64,000 nt of DNA, taken from positions 36,978,853 to 37,042,852 of the forward strand of contig JAVIAB010000092.1 in NCBI GenBank assembly GCA_032433765.1. The letters are read 5' to 3'. Origin of the DNA: Megaustenia siamemsis (taxonomy: Eukaryota; Mollusca; Gastropoda; Stylommatophora; Ariophantidae). The notes beneath the pieces are model-generated. The model was not told where the DNA came from. It saw nothing but the letters and a program-made list of their open reading frames with translations, and did no database searches. Both the position numbers and the translations under genes were made by a program. Positions 44,253 through 56,906 of the stretch are shown one piece after another (within the stretch, counting starts at the first letter, position 1; each line of letters opens with the position of its first letter).

Positions 44253-44711
44253 CTAACAAATATTGTTTAGATAAAATTTAATTATTGATGGCAAGCTCAT
44301 GATTAATCAAATCCATAGAGTTAAACCTTTGAATGTTGATGGATAAGAGTAGTACCACAGGCTTTTTCAAGTAGATATTGGTAAAATAAGCACTAAATAA
44401 AAAAAATATGTGAATATCTCAGACATATTTGATATCTACATTATAACCAAAACAATATTACTATTTGGAGATTCTTATTATTTGTAAAACCAAAGCATGG
44501 ATAAGCTGTCCATGTGCATATTTCTTTAAAAAACGTTATCAGCCTAAACATTCTCTTCTGTCAAATAAGAAGCTAACAATATTAATACTCTCTGTAGCTT
44601 AAGTATTAATATAAATATGGCATAAATAAATAAATGCAAACAGAATAAAATTAGCTGAGTTTATACCTGAAAGATTTATGTTGTTATGTTTATTCTATGT
44701 GGTTTTTGCAG

Positions 44712-44812
44712 ACATCAATCAGCTATCACAAGGAGATGCACCAGAGCAAAATGATGCTACCCGGTGGCAAACCTTAAGTGTGGAGATTGTACAAGATGAT
44801 GAAGATGAGTGA
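44712..44812 (+). CDS. Terminal exon of unrecognised plus-strand gene
   Basis: A good acceptor (GTGGTTTTTGCAG) precedes an open frame INQLSQGDAPEQNDATRWQT, LSVEIVQDDEDE, ending at TGA (44810-44812). The first two bases complete a codon from the previous exon. The acidic end, clean acceptor and absence from any repeat copy in the window support a real exon. I do not recognise the protein and could not find the upstream exon within the window. Confidence 0.55.
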
Positions 44813-45073
44813 GGTGCACAAAAAAACACTATTTAGTACTTTGATTAATTGTAGACTGCATGACTACTTTCACAAATGTTTTATATTGCTTTTCATGGCT
44901 TGAACTCAGATTAGTGTAGACAATGTGTTCACCTGCTTGCAATCTACAACCAGACACATTAGACCAGTGTTTCTCAACCTTTTTTAACATGTGGCTCCCT
45001 TCCAATCTTGTTTTCTTCTCCTGAGGCTCGATCCCCCTTGTCCTTTCATATAGATTGTATGTATGTATGTGTG

Positions 45074-45153
<80 letters not shown>

Positions 45154-46225
45154 CACACACACACACACATATACAAAATGCCCAAAATGGTTAAATAGAA
45201 ATGAATGCTTCAAATATGACGGTTGAAATAACAACAGATTCAGCTGAAAAATATAGGATTCCCGTTTTTTGTGTGCATGATTTTTCTTTTTCAGTTATCA
45301 ATTTTTATGTTTTGTAAGGAATGATTAAACCTTTGTCATTTAAATTTGTAGATTTATGAATGAACATTTAATAATTTTTGTCACCCCAGGTCTATCTGGT
45401 TGCATACTTTCATTGGAAAGTGTAATATCTCAAATTAAGCATATGTATTTTGTGTTGTCTTGCAATAATGAGATAAATCAGCAGCCAAGATACTCGACTG
45501 AGTATTGTGGACATTTCTTCTCTTCGAGTTAGCCATGACATGAAATACTCAGTAAATTATGTGGTGGGAATGGGAAAACAATTTCGAAACAGATGAGACA
45601 AATTGTACAAATGTTTGCAGCTGCAAAATCATAAAAATAACTTTTTCATAAATAAAGCAGCATTAGAGCTTCCTAAACAAAGACAATGGCAAATTATGCC
45701 ATTGCAAAACTTATATATAATTATCTATATACTTTAAGGGTATAATGCTATTAATACGTTTTTTTTTTACAAAATATATTACCATATATTTGTGTATATA
45801 CTAAAAAATCAAGAGTTATGTTGGCCACAATAGATTAGAATACTAAGAAATTAAACACAGTAGCTGCAAAAGGACTGACAATATTTTGTTATATAATACT
45901 TTGATCTGAAAGCCTAATTTTTTACTACTTCGAAGTTTGGCTAGAACACTATGCAAATGACTAAAGAGGAAAGGACATCTAGGTTAAGCAGTGGTGGAAT
46001 TTGGGGTGTGGGGGGTTAAGTGGAGGAAGAGAGAGGGGAAGGAAAACAATGTTGCCACAGACATCAAAGGTGATCCAATCATCGAGGAAAGTCACTTTTG
46101 AAGTCCATTAAATACTTCTAAGTGGGGCAGTCTCAGGCACCACTAATAAAACAATTCACTGAGTGGAAAAAAGTTACAACTGCAGTTGTATTTTAAAAGC
46201 ACCTATATTCCTATGCATGGTTCTA
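44813..46225. other. AT-rich sequence with AT/AC microsatellite
   Basis: It contains an (AT)n tract at about 45079-45150 followed by (AC)n to 45169. Otherwise nothing is recognisable. YIYIY-type frames here are artefacts. Confidence 0.6.
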
Positions 46226-46239
46226 TAGTCTCATGCTGT

Positions 46240-46498
46240 AAAAAAAGTAAGTAAAGTACCCCCGTCACGCCAAGTGGTGTATAGGGAATATGGTGTTAGT
46301 GACCCTATATTTTACAGACCTTCAGCACATGATTTTTGGGGTAATGTGGTCAGTATTACGCCGTGCTGCTTTACTTTCCCAGAAAAAAATCCGGTACCCA
46401 TTTAAGGCTGGGTGAACCCGGAAGCCGTCAGTTGGGATCGAACCCTACCCTTGTCCGTGGTAGTCCAGTTCACTAACCACTGAGCTATCGCGGCTCCC
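46240..46498 (-). mobile_element. SINE S1, tRNA-derived, copy 4
   Basis: A full-length copy on the minus strand, starting GGAGCCGCGATAGCTCAGTG and ending GTACTTTACTTAC. Perfect 14-bp duplications TAGTCTCATGCTGT lie at 46226-46239 and 46499-46512. Confidence 0.96.
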
Positions 46499-46602
46499 TA
46501 GTCTCATGCTGTGGCACCCCAATTATGCCATTTTTTTCCTGTGACTTTTTTTTTCCTGTGCCATCTTTTATTGAACACATTTTGCAATTTAAAAAATAGT
46601 GA

Positions 46603-46827
46603 ATGTTCACTAAAAGACCCAAACTATCAATGTTGGAAATGTGGGGTAACGAGGAGAGAGCACAATTTCAACTCAAATGTCCTAGACCTGAAATTAACAT
46701 GTCCTTAGCAGATATTTCCACAATAAAATCTGAACTACAATGCTTTGGAAAAAATATGGTAGCCAAAAAAGATGATGAGATAGTTTACATGGTGGAAACA
46801 ACTGGAAGAAATCAAAGGAATGAATAA
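46603..46827 (+). CDS. Unassigned open frame, 74 codons
   Basis: The frame reads MFTKRPKLSMLEMWGNEERA, later SLADISTIKSELQCFGKNMV and AKKDDEIVYMVETTGRNQRN, ending at TAA within AATGAATAAATTG. Its composition is protein-like, unlike the AT-rich surroundings. No splice acceptor or family is convincing. It may be a processed pseudogene fragment or transposon remnant. Confidence 0.25.
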   Translation: MFTKRPKLSMLEMWGNEERAQFQLKCPRPEINMSLADISTIKSELQCFGKNMVAKKDDEIVYMVETTGRNQRNE

Positions 46828-46839
46828 ATTGTGTTGCAA

Positions 46840-47990
46840 CTGTTAAATAACCAAGTAAAGTGTCAATATTTTGTTGCATTACACAACACAAAAAGAATAT
46901 GAATGTCACTGCTTCAATAGCACTGGTCAACTCTTTTGATTAAGTACATTCACATAGTTTTGATACTCAAAGTATTGGACTCATTGTGTCTCTGCTCATA
47001 AATAGCCCAGGAGAAATAATTTTGAAAACATTAAAATGTTTTACAATAGTACCAAATAGTTTAAAATATTTTATGTTAACTGCAAACAAAATAATGCTAA
47101 TTTTGTTGTGTTTTTTTTAGTATTTAAAGTTTATAAAATGTAAAATTATGGATAATTGTGGTTAAAAATCATAGGAAAACCCCATTAAAAATAATCTTGT
47201 GTAAACAAGTAAATGGAATTGAATTATATATTTTAAAATCACTGCTACATATTAAAAAAAAAACTCCTCATTTACTACACCTAAATCTCAATGAGAATGC
47301 TTCTATCTGATAAAAAAAAAATTTGGCCACTTTGCTTATATATAGATAATCTCTTTATCACTTTGAAATTAGACAGTGCAGGGAGCCAAAGAGAACTAGC
47401 AAACCAATATAGAATTGATATGTTCAGTTGTACCACCCTAAGGGATATATACTAAAGCAGAAATGTGAACACTTCTGGATTTATCTGATGTGCAATAAGG
47501 AAAATTGACTGAATACCTAACATCAACTTTGAATGTTAATCTAAATTCTTCTACATTAGATATCTTGTACTGGCTAGTGTACCATAATATGTGACTACTG
47601 AATGAACAAGTAATATCCATAATCTTATATATATATTATATATATATATATATATATATGCCAATGAAACAAGACTAAATGTAAAATAAAATGGAAAAAA
47701 AACAAGCCATGGAACTAAAGTATTATTATAGGATATTTAGTTCTCAGAGACCACATTACAAATACCAAACTTAGCAATATCATCACCAATAGCATGGGTC
47801 TATGTGAAAAGCTTCTCTGATCAGTAATTGAAAAAAAAAAGAAATTATATTGTTACAAGATCTAACAACCTGGTCAAAACAATCTTGCGAGGAAAACTGA
47901 AAGGCAGAAGAGGAAAATAGAGACAAAGATGAAAATGTAGACAAAGGAGAAAATAGATTGAATATATCAAAGAGTGGGTAGGGCACACAT
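46840..47990. other. AT-rich sequence, nothing seen
   Basis: A short (AT)n run sits at 47630-47660. No exon or repeat match was found. Confidence 0.4.
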
Positions 47991-47992
47991 GT

Positions 47993-48236
47993 GAACAAAA
48001 GACTTGGCAGAGAAAACATTTGAACAAAAGACTTGGTGGGGAAAACATTTGAACAAAAGACTTAGTGGGGAAAACATTTGAACAAAAGACTTGGTGGGGA
48101 AAACATTTGAACAAAAGACTTGGTGGGGAAAACATTTGAACAAAAGACTTGGTGGGGAAAACATTTGAACAAAAGACTTAGTGGGGAAAACATTTGAACA
48201 AAAGACTTGGCGGGGAAAACATTTGAACAAAAGACT
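47993..48236. repeat. 29-bp minisatellite, about 8.5 units
   Basis: The unit GAACAAAAGACTTGG then TGGGGAAAACATTT repeats tandemly. Because 29 is not a multiple of three, the minus-strand frame cycles through three different peptides (SFVQMF, SLLFKCF, VFCSNV). This makes a long but spurious open frame (47967-48392). Confidence 0.95.
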
Positions 48237-48808
48237 TACAGGACATTTGAATAAACTCAGAGAGTGGCACTCAACAGAAAAGATGGAGAAAGGTTGTGAA
48301 CAACTCACATTTTTGGCACTCCAAAGACTAAGAACTAAGGGATTAGGCTGGCCAGTAGCCTTCATGCTTTTGGATGAACAGTGAAGGGACAAATCAAAGA
48401 GATCAAGTTAAACAACTACTAATTTCTCTTCAACATGATCCTTCCTCTAAAGTAAACATAACCACAGACACAAAGAAATATAGAACATTGGAAAACTGGC
48501 TATGAGAAATGACAACATTTTAAGTCACTACACATGAAGATCAAACATAAACATACTTAAAATCAAATTTAGACAAGCATTTAGTGGTTTTTTTGTAACA
48601 GATTTATTAATGATAGTAATGCAGAGGTAATTTCTCATCTTTGGAATGGGGTAACTTTGCATACCAAATTTTACCTAAATCCAGATGAATTATTTCAATT
48701 TCATTCAACCAGTACCAAACCATGAAAAGTAACATTTTAACTGTCATGAACAAACATATTTTGTGTGTCATATAGTAGAAACATTGTAACATCATAGTTT
48801 CATTAGAT

Positions 48809-48908
<100 letters not shown>

Positions 48909-48952
48909 CAAAAGTATAAGCAACAACGGCATAGGAAAAACAACAGCTTTAA

Positions 48953-49131
48953 CCCTAGATTATGATACCGAAGCAAATTTTACTGCATCAAAACATAAAT
49001 TCCTCAAAATTGAACATTTTTCAGTGTACCTTCCTAATTAACACTTCCTGCCACTCCTGTGTTTAATTTGTTTCCATTGCTGTTGAAATTTTTTTGTTTG
49101 AGTTCGTGAGATACATCATTTAATTTAAAGG

Positions 49132-49162
<31 letters not shown>

Positions 49163-49849
49163 ATTTTAAAGAAATTGCCAGTTTTTCATTTTTTTTGCTG
49201 TGACCAGGGAAATATCCTGGTCATCGGCAAACATCAAACGACTCTTTGTGACTTGGGAAACACAGCAAATAACGGTATGCGGTCACAGAACATATTGACG
49301 GACTTACGGTGACCATACCGATAGACATTGTATCATGTCCGGTCCATGAGGTGAAACTCAGGTCATAAATCAACATGAGTCAGGAATTTTGAATACAGTG
49401 TTTGCCTAGTGTGAACACATGGGACTATGTCAAGAGTTCAGAGAAATTATTATTTTAGAGCCCCTAATGTTACATTTAAGTGGTAGTGATTTTTACTATG
49501 GTATCGTAAAGATAAAGAGATAATAATCGAATAGCAAAGCAAGCCCTCATATGGGAAACAACAGGTAAAAGAAAAAGAGGAAGACCCAGGGAGACACTGA
49601 GAAGAACATTGATGAGAGAGGCAAGAGCAGCAGGAATCGGCTCCCTCAATGAGATAGAACTGCTTGCACAGAACAGAGACAGATGGCGAGATTTGATAAA
49701 ATATCTTTAAAAGAAAACTGCTAGAACAAAAATTCATATAGGAGAAGGTGTATCTTGGTCTACGCCCTATGGGCCGGTTACGGCTCGAAAGGTCAATAGA
49801 TAGATAGATCGTAACTGAGAGAGTTACACATAGGTATTGTAATCTAGAG
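48953..49849 (-). mobile_element. piggyBac-like element, copy 1, with LINE insert
   Basis: TTAA lies on both sides (48949-48952 and 49850-49853). The inverted ends are CCCTAGATTATGATACC and, reversed, CTCTAGATTACAATACC. The interior, read on the minus strand, is homologous to 55870-56210 (for example ACTACCACTTAAATGTAACA and TTGATTTATGACC). It contains a 28-A run and the LINE-A insert at 49510-49807. No transposase is present. Confidence 0.85.
49510..49807 (+). mobile_element. LINE-A 3' end inside piggyBac-like element
   Basis: It encodes QALIWETTGKRKRGRPRETL and IELLAQNRDRWRDLIKYL, ending at a stop, then the GGCCGGTTACGGCTCGAAAG tail and (GATA)n. The 7-bp duplication ATCGTAA lies at 49503-49509 and 49808-49814. 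Confidence 0.93.
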
Positions 49850-49859
49850 TTAAATTAAG

Positions 49860-51015
49860 AGAAAAATACTACTAAACTAATTATTCTAAACAGTTATTTC
49901 TTTTTCAAAAATGAGACCAAAAAAAAAAAACAAATTAACAGTGAAAACTTTAACAAAATTGGCAAGAACTTTTGATACACAAAAGAAAGGTAAATAAAGT
50001 GAAACTTATAAAGTAAAAAAAAAAAACTATTCTCCTATCTATTTGGAAAACTGTACAAATTTGAAATTTACAATAAATATGTCATTAAATTAGACTAAGT
50101 AATACATTGTTGTTACCGCACCCTACCAATCTATGTCCCACTATATGGACATAACAAAAACACAATATAAAAACAAAGACAATCGCATGTTCCAGGCCAC
50201 TTAATAACACATCCATATACAATTTAATTAAGAAAAATGTTAAAAACTGTTTACATGTTGCATCTTACAGTGTTCTGAAGCATTAAAACATCCCCAAAAT
50301 AAATTAGCCCTGACTGAAACAATAAAAGCTATCTTACTGTCTCTTATTGACAGACAAAATGGGAAACACTTAAAGTATATGAAAGCTCTTAAATTTCACA
50401 AGGTATATTAGTAGGCTATATATTTATTTAAAAAACAACAAATTACAATCAAGGTTTATTGATACAGAGTGAAAGAGTAAAATGAATTTGAGAAATGACA
50501 ACTGAGATCAGACATCTTGTGTTGAGGAGAAATGAATCACACAGATTGTCTGCTTTCATTGTTTCAGATCATTCATTTTACTGCAAAGCTGCTGTCATGA
50601 ATTTTGCATGAGAAACCAATAACATAAACATCAGTGAGAAGTTCAGCTTAAAACTTATTTACAATCATCTCTTTATGATATATAAATGAGATAATATGTG
50701 AGTGAGAGTTTATATGTTAATATATGATGTACATTATGATTGAACAAATTTATACAAATGTCTATGAGAAAATTGTTAGCTTCATTGACAATCAATGTTT
50801 CAGGCATTAAAAAAACAACAGACTTCTAAAAATAAAAAAATCCAGCATGGCTTACTTCTGAGCATTTTTCTGAGACTCACAGAAAAGTATTTAAAACTCT
50901 TCTGGGTTATGTAAATGTTAAATAAGATATGTTTCTATATAAATTTACTACTCCTATTAATATATAAGGATCTGCGAATCATAAAAAAACATGTACTGGC
51001 AACAAACAGCAGCTA
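49860..51015. other. AT-rich sequence, nothing seen
   Basis: No coding exon or recognised repeat. The acceptor-like site near 50565 is followed by frames that stop quickly. Confidence 0.4.
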
Positions 51016-51019
51016 TATG

Positions 51020-51960
51020 AATTAGCAACCAAACATGACAATTCCAATATATAAAACAAGGTATCAGACAAGGATGTGTTCTGTCGCTGGATTTGTTTTC
51101 ACTTTACAGAGAGCATATTATGAGATCAATAGTAGACAAAAAAGGAATTGAAGTCAATGGTCATAACATAAATAATTTTCGATATGCGGATGACACAGTC
51201 TTAATAGCAGAGACAGAGAATGAACAAGAAATGATAGACATAACAGTAAAAGAAAGCAACAGAAAAGGTCCCAGTCTGAATAGTAAGAAAACAGAAGTAA
51301 TGGTCATATCAAAGAAACAATCATCACCAGCATGCAGTATAAAAATAAACAGGACAAATCTGAAACAAGTGCAACGTTTCAAATACTTGGGCACAATAAT
51401 AACATTAGATGGAAGATGCACCACAGAAATAAAAAGCAGAATAGCTCAGGCCAAAAAAGCATTTCAGAAAATGAAAATATCTTATGCAACAAATCTATGT
51501 CAATAAAAGTGAGAAAGAGAGTTCATCGGTGCTATATAGAACCAATTCTGACCTATGGAAGCGAATCATGGACAATAGACAAACAAATGAAAAGATGATT
51601 AGAGGCCACAGAGATGGGATTTCTCATAAGGATGTTGAAAGTTCCCTGGACAGCTAAAAGACCAATGAAGAAATTCTCAAAGAGGCCAACACAAAAAAGG
51701 GAATTCCTAAAAAAACATCAGAAAGTACCAATCATTTTTTTGGCACATCATGAGAAGAGGAAAGTTGGAATACTTGGTTACAACTGGCAAAATAAAAGGA
51801 AAGAGAAATCGCAGACAACAAAGAGAGAAAATACTGGATAGCTTTGTGTCATGGCACTGAAAATAGTCAACAACAGAACTGATATGATGCACTGTAGATA
51901 GAAGATTGTGGAAGGACATGATCCCGTACGCCAACCGGTATGACACATGATGATGATGAT
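51020..51960 (+). mobile_element. LINE-C copy 4, with intact YADD box
   Basis: The frame at 51093-51506 reads MFSLYREHIMRSIVDKKGIE, NFRYADDTVLIAETENEQEM (catalytic motif C intact), SKKTEVMVISKKQSSPACS, RFKYLGTIITLDGRCTTEI and IAQAKKAFQKMK. Later frames give EPILTYGSESWTIDKQMKR and MLKVPWTAKRPMKK to the 3' end with GCCAACCGGTATGACACATG. It is the most complete C copy, but still lacks the 5' half. Confidence 0.93.
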
Positions 51961-51964
51961 GAAT

Positions 51965-54900
51965 AAATAAAAAGAATATTACCAAAGCATTAACTTTTAG
52001 AAAACAATAAAATAATTAAATCATTGCTAGCCTGCAGCATCAACACAAAAAACAAGCAATGGAATAAGTTATAGACATTTCTTGCTTGTGTTCTTTATAG
52101 ATTAAGAAATAAATATTTGAGCATGATAAAACTCTCAAATAATTGCCATGACTAGATTTAAACAATCTTTAAACTTAGGAATGAATGTGATTAATCTTCT
52201 GGCAAAAATTTGGAAAACATAAATGCTGTCAAAATACAAAAAGTAAAAAGCATGTTCGTAGATGTGTACTGGGAATAGTATTTCAGATATTAAAATAAAA
52301 TTACATTACAAATACAACACATGAAAATCAACACAAATGATTCAGATAAAGATAATTCTTTAGGCTCACATTAAGATTTACAATTTACTTTTATTTTGAT
52401 TCTTCTTTCATCTTGCAAAATCATTTTAAACTGGTTTGATTAATAAACAGAATAAATGAGATATATGAGCTAAATGTAACAAATATGTACTATATGGATG
52501 CTAACATTTACAATATGTAGGACACAGTCACTCCTGCTGAGAACATGGAGGTGAAAAAAGTCTACAATAAATTAGAAAATATAAAGAGATATTAGTCTAA
52601 AGTAAAGAATATTGTATAAAGGAGTATTAGCTGGATGACTATAAATTATGTAAGGATGATATAATAATATCCATACCTTCCATATATTTTTTAGGTGAAC
52701 ATTGTACACCAGACCAAAAACCAGTACAAACAAGAAAAAAAATGTGCATGTCAATTTTAAGTGTTAATTTATAATAATAACAATAATAATAATAAATAGT
52801 AATAATATTAAATATTACTAATAATATTAAATGTCATTAAAAATATTAATAATAATAGTTGCTGCAAGAATTTTTTACTCAACAGAACATCGTCAGAACA
52901 GACAACATATGCCATGATTATCGGCAGATTTCTGTCAAATTTCACATTTATGTTTTATGTTTAAATTTAAAATTAGTGCTAATTTTAGTGCTTAAAATTA
53001 GTGCTTAAAATCCAATAAATTAATTATTAAACATTTACAAGTGGACCACTGTCGACAGAAGCGAGGGCGATTTGGCTAACAATGAATATGGCTAAAGCCT
53101 TCTTAGAGGAGATGCTCCTCTCTTTTTTAAAAATTATTTTGAAGGGAATTAATAAATAGGCAGAGAGATCAGTTGATCACTCAAATTTTTGTAAAAATAA
53201 ACGTAAAATTGTTTTGGGTTGCTCTGTTTATGTGTTTATTAAATTAATAATGTTAAAAATATTGAAAAAAAAACAAATTCACCCCATGCCATGGGAACAC
53301 AGCGAGGGTACCGTGGCATACATCTTCAATTATGTCTTGAAGGTAATGCCTACTTCTCTGCGAAACACGACCCGTTCAATCTTAGATCATATCTTGTAGG
53401 TTATATAAGACCACAAATTCCACCCAAAAATGAAAGATAAAACTACTTTAGGCTGTATGTAGTAAGGGTTATTGTTTTTGCCACTTCTGGAATTAGCTGA
53501 TATTCAGTCTTCAAAAATGTTTATTTGTAGTAATTTTACTGAAAATTACCAAAAATAAACAGTCTTTTTCCCCGTATTAATTGAGAGTATGGGCCGTATT
53601 AAAAAAAAACACACACTAAAAAGGGTTTTAAATATGAGAAAAATATATCATATGGAAGGTATGAATATCAAACAGGAATGAAATAAAAAAAAAAAAGATA
53701 GATTCAAATCTAAAATAGGTGTGGAAATGCCAACAGCATTGAAACAGAAGCATGATCAACCGAAATGAGCAAAGCTGTGATAGAGTTATTGTTGCAATGG
53801 TTGGGTATACCAACTAGAGGCCAGGATTAGATACTTCAAGCAACAAGTGTATGTTAAGACAATGATATGTAAGGTAAATGTTATTCTCCACACTCTAGGC
53901 AATATGGTGCTAGCATCCTTATTTTTGTTTCCTTAATGGTCACTAAGATCTATATGTTGGAACTGAAAAGATAGGTGTAAGTAAAGAGGAATTGTGTCAA
54001 CCTAATTTTATATCTGATCCCATTGTCTTGAGAATAATTCTAGGTTGGCTGATTGACACACATCTGAAATAAGTGACAAATAATATTAAGTTAAACTAGC
54101 TGTAAAATATTTTATTTGTGAAAGCTCAGAGAATGAAAGGAACAAGATCCAACAAAACAGCTTTCTTGACAAAGCATAAACATGAAGTCAGTTACAAAAA
54201 AAATAGAAAGGCTGACCTAGAAGGCAAGGAATTTCTGAAATGGAAAGAGCATAAATATCATGCTGAAGGTGATGTTATAGATAAATAAACAAAAAAAAGA
54301 AAGAAGGTCAATGAAGTTAAGATAACCTAAAGATGGGAGAGTAACATTAAGTGGTGGACAAAAAGCAGCCTATTAGAATGTCCCAACAATGCATGAGGCA
54401 GGTGCTGCTGGAGATCAACTATAGTCTACTTTGATGATAAGCTGATGGCTTGATTTGACACTTAACTCACTAGATGATTAAAGTATTTTGAATCTAATAT
54501 TTTTGTCCATAAATTAGCATAATTTCAACCACCCCTCCCACTAAAATATGAGTAAAATGACATGAGCATATAAATGTATTAAGTTGCGGTAGACATTCCA
54601 AACTTATAATCCATTGCATTCTTTTATGAACAAAGTCATGAATTATTTACATATGAAAAAGAAACACAAATAAAAGTGAAAATAACTACTTTTCCTCCTA
54701 TATATATATATATTTATTTTACATGCAACATCTGGCACTGTTCACAGACAAACCATCACATGCTGATTGTTTATTTCGATCCATAACAGGAGAGATCTTA
54801 ATGAGTAAGATAGGATCTGCTTTTGTGGGTATAATATAGGATCATCTTGTGTCAAAATAAAACAACAGTAGCTCAAGAACTTCAATACAACCACACCTCT

Positions 54901-55840
54901 TGTAAAACATACTTGCACGATGCTGGTAGATTTGTAAAATCCCTGTATTACTGTACAATGTAAATATGAGTATTTACAATTAAAAAAAAAAGTTAAATTG
55001 AAAGAAATATGTCTTTAGTCACTTCTTCAGACCTTTTAGCATTTCAGGTAGTACAGGCATAATAAAGAAGTTTATCACAGTCTTCTTTGTTTGTATCAAC
55101 TGTGGACTATAACGATCAATTCATACACAAGCACACAATATTGCTTTACATGTGACATCAATTATTGCTAACAACACTTTAAAAGGCATATCAACTTTTC
55201 AAATCTCTCTCCATATATAAATTTACCTATGGATATGGTTATAACATAGGTCTATGCTCTTTTATTCATAATATTTGCTAATGTCACTCAGACCTCACTT
55301 TTCTCATAATTAAAAAAACAGTAAAACACTGATTTCAAGTAAAACATATTTATCTTTTTTACTATTAAATATCTATCAACAAATTGAGCTCCCCTTACTC
55401 CTTGTTGGTTCTGAACTGCATTTGCTGTATTTATATTGTTGAACTATGTGTTCTCTCCTGTCTTTTACACGTATCGCCTTTGATCATTCCATTTAGCAAA
55501 GATTGCTCACTGGATTGCAGGCTGTGATAATTGCATATTTATTATTTTCATAAACATTTTAGTTTTTCCTTGCTGACAAGGACTTTCCTTTCTTTTGACA
55601 CATTCCATACAACGAGCCACAAATTGTGGCTTTTGTAGCCAGCACGCAGAGCACAAAAGCTACGATTTACAGTTTTTAATTTATCAACGTTTTCACAATT
55701 ATTTTCACTAAAACCATGTAATTCTCTTATTACCCGCTTTTCCGACTTAGTGAATAAATTGATCCAAAAATTTTTGATTTATTTTATCACTGTTATTTCA
55801 AATTAAAAAAAAAAAGTTATGAAAAACAGCACAGCCGCAG
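51965..55840. other. Long AT-rich stretch, no supported feature
   Basis: Nearly 4 kb without a recognisable exon, RNA gene or repeat copy. Trinucleotide AAT runs occur near 52770-52860 and an (AT)n run near 54700. An open frame at 53214-53399 has no motif. Confidence 0.4.
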
Positions 55841-56375
55841 CATGTTAACCCTAGATTACGACACCTACCTGTGACACAGGTCGCTACATTTCGTAGTACA
55901 AATTACTACCACTTAATTGTAACATTAGCAGTACTAAAAATAGTATTTTCTTTGAACTTTTGACACACAACTATGTGTTTACCAATTAGGCGCTTGGGAG
56001 AACTCAAGATTTCCTATCTAGATTGATTTATGACCGAAATTGACTGCTTGGACCTGATGTCTTATTATGCCTATTCAGACAGTCACTTCATCAGTGTGTT
56101 TGGGCTACCTGAAAGCATTATTCCCTGAGTTTCCAGAGCCACAAAGAGCTGTTTGAAGTCGTTGACAACCAAGGAAAATTCCCTGGTTACAGTAAAAATA
56201 AAAAAAAATAAATATAAAAAAAAAAAAAAGAAAAAAACGACCAATATGTTGAAATTTGGCTATTATTTTTCATATTATAGGATATTTACATCACAAATTG
56301 GGGAAAAAAACCTACTTCAATAGAAACAAATCCAACATTCAGGGGTCATTGGAAGTAGTAATTAAGATGGTACAT

Positions 56376-56402
56376 GGGGGGGGGGGGGGGGGGGGGGGGG
56401 GG
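56376..56402 (+). repeat. Poly(G) run of 27
   Basis: An uninterrupted G tract, the only long one in the window. It can form a G-quadruplex on the plus strand. The length may be unreliable in the assembly. Confidence 0.95.
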
Positions 56403-56471
56403 TAATGTTTGAACACGGCAAACTTTCAAATTTTTGAAAAATTTATGTTTCTGATGTGGTAATTTTTACTA

Positions 56472-56906
56472 AATGTTATGTAGAGCCAGTCTTAACATAT
56501 GGATATGAATCATTGACAATAGGGCAACAGACAAGAAAATCACTGGAGTCTGTAGAAATGTGGTTTTACAGATAAATGTTGAGAATACCATGGACATCTA
56601 AGAAGAGTAAGGAAAACGTTTTTAAAAGGCCAAAACAAAAAGAGAGCTAATATCCAATATTAGAAAGAAACAATCATCATTTTTGGGCCATGTAATGAGA
56701 AGGGAATAGCTGGAGGATATTGTAACAACTGGAAAAATCAAGGGATGAAGAGATAGAGGGAAGCAAAGAGAAAAAATACCAAACAGCTCAAGAGAATAGC
56801 GTGGCAGAAGGTCAACAACAGAAATGATAAATAACTGTTGAGATTGATAGCTGTAGTGAGACATGATCATCAATGTCAGCAGGCATGGTACTTGATGTTG
56901 ATGATG
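56472..56906 (+). mobile_element. LINE-C 3' end inside piggyBac-like element
   Basis: It begins at ATGTTATGTAGAGCCAGTCT, matching 8537 onward, and ends at GGCATGGTACTTGATGTTGA. The 11-bp duplication AATTTTTACTA lies at 56461-56471 and 56907-56917. Confidence 0.93.

Noticed and set aside
43381..44259. The longest open frame (292 codons) as a host gene
   Set aside because: It carries RT fingers/palm motifs, lies between 12-bp target duplications and has a second copy at 61446-63010, so it is LINE-A.
44829..45234. Several open frames on both strands with long YIYIY runs
   Set aside because: They are translations of the (AT)n/(AC)n microsatellite and stop soon outside it.
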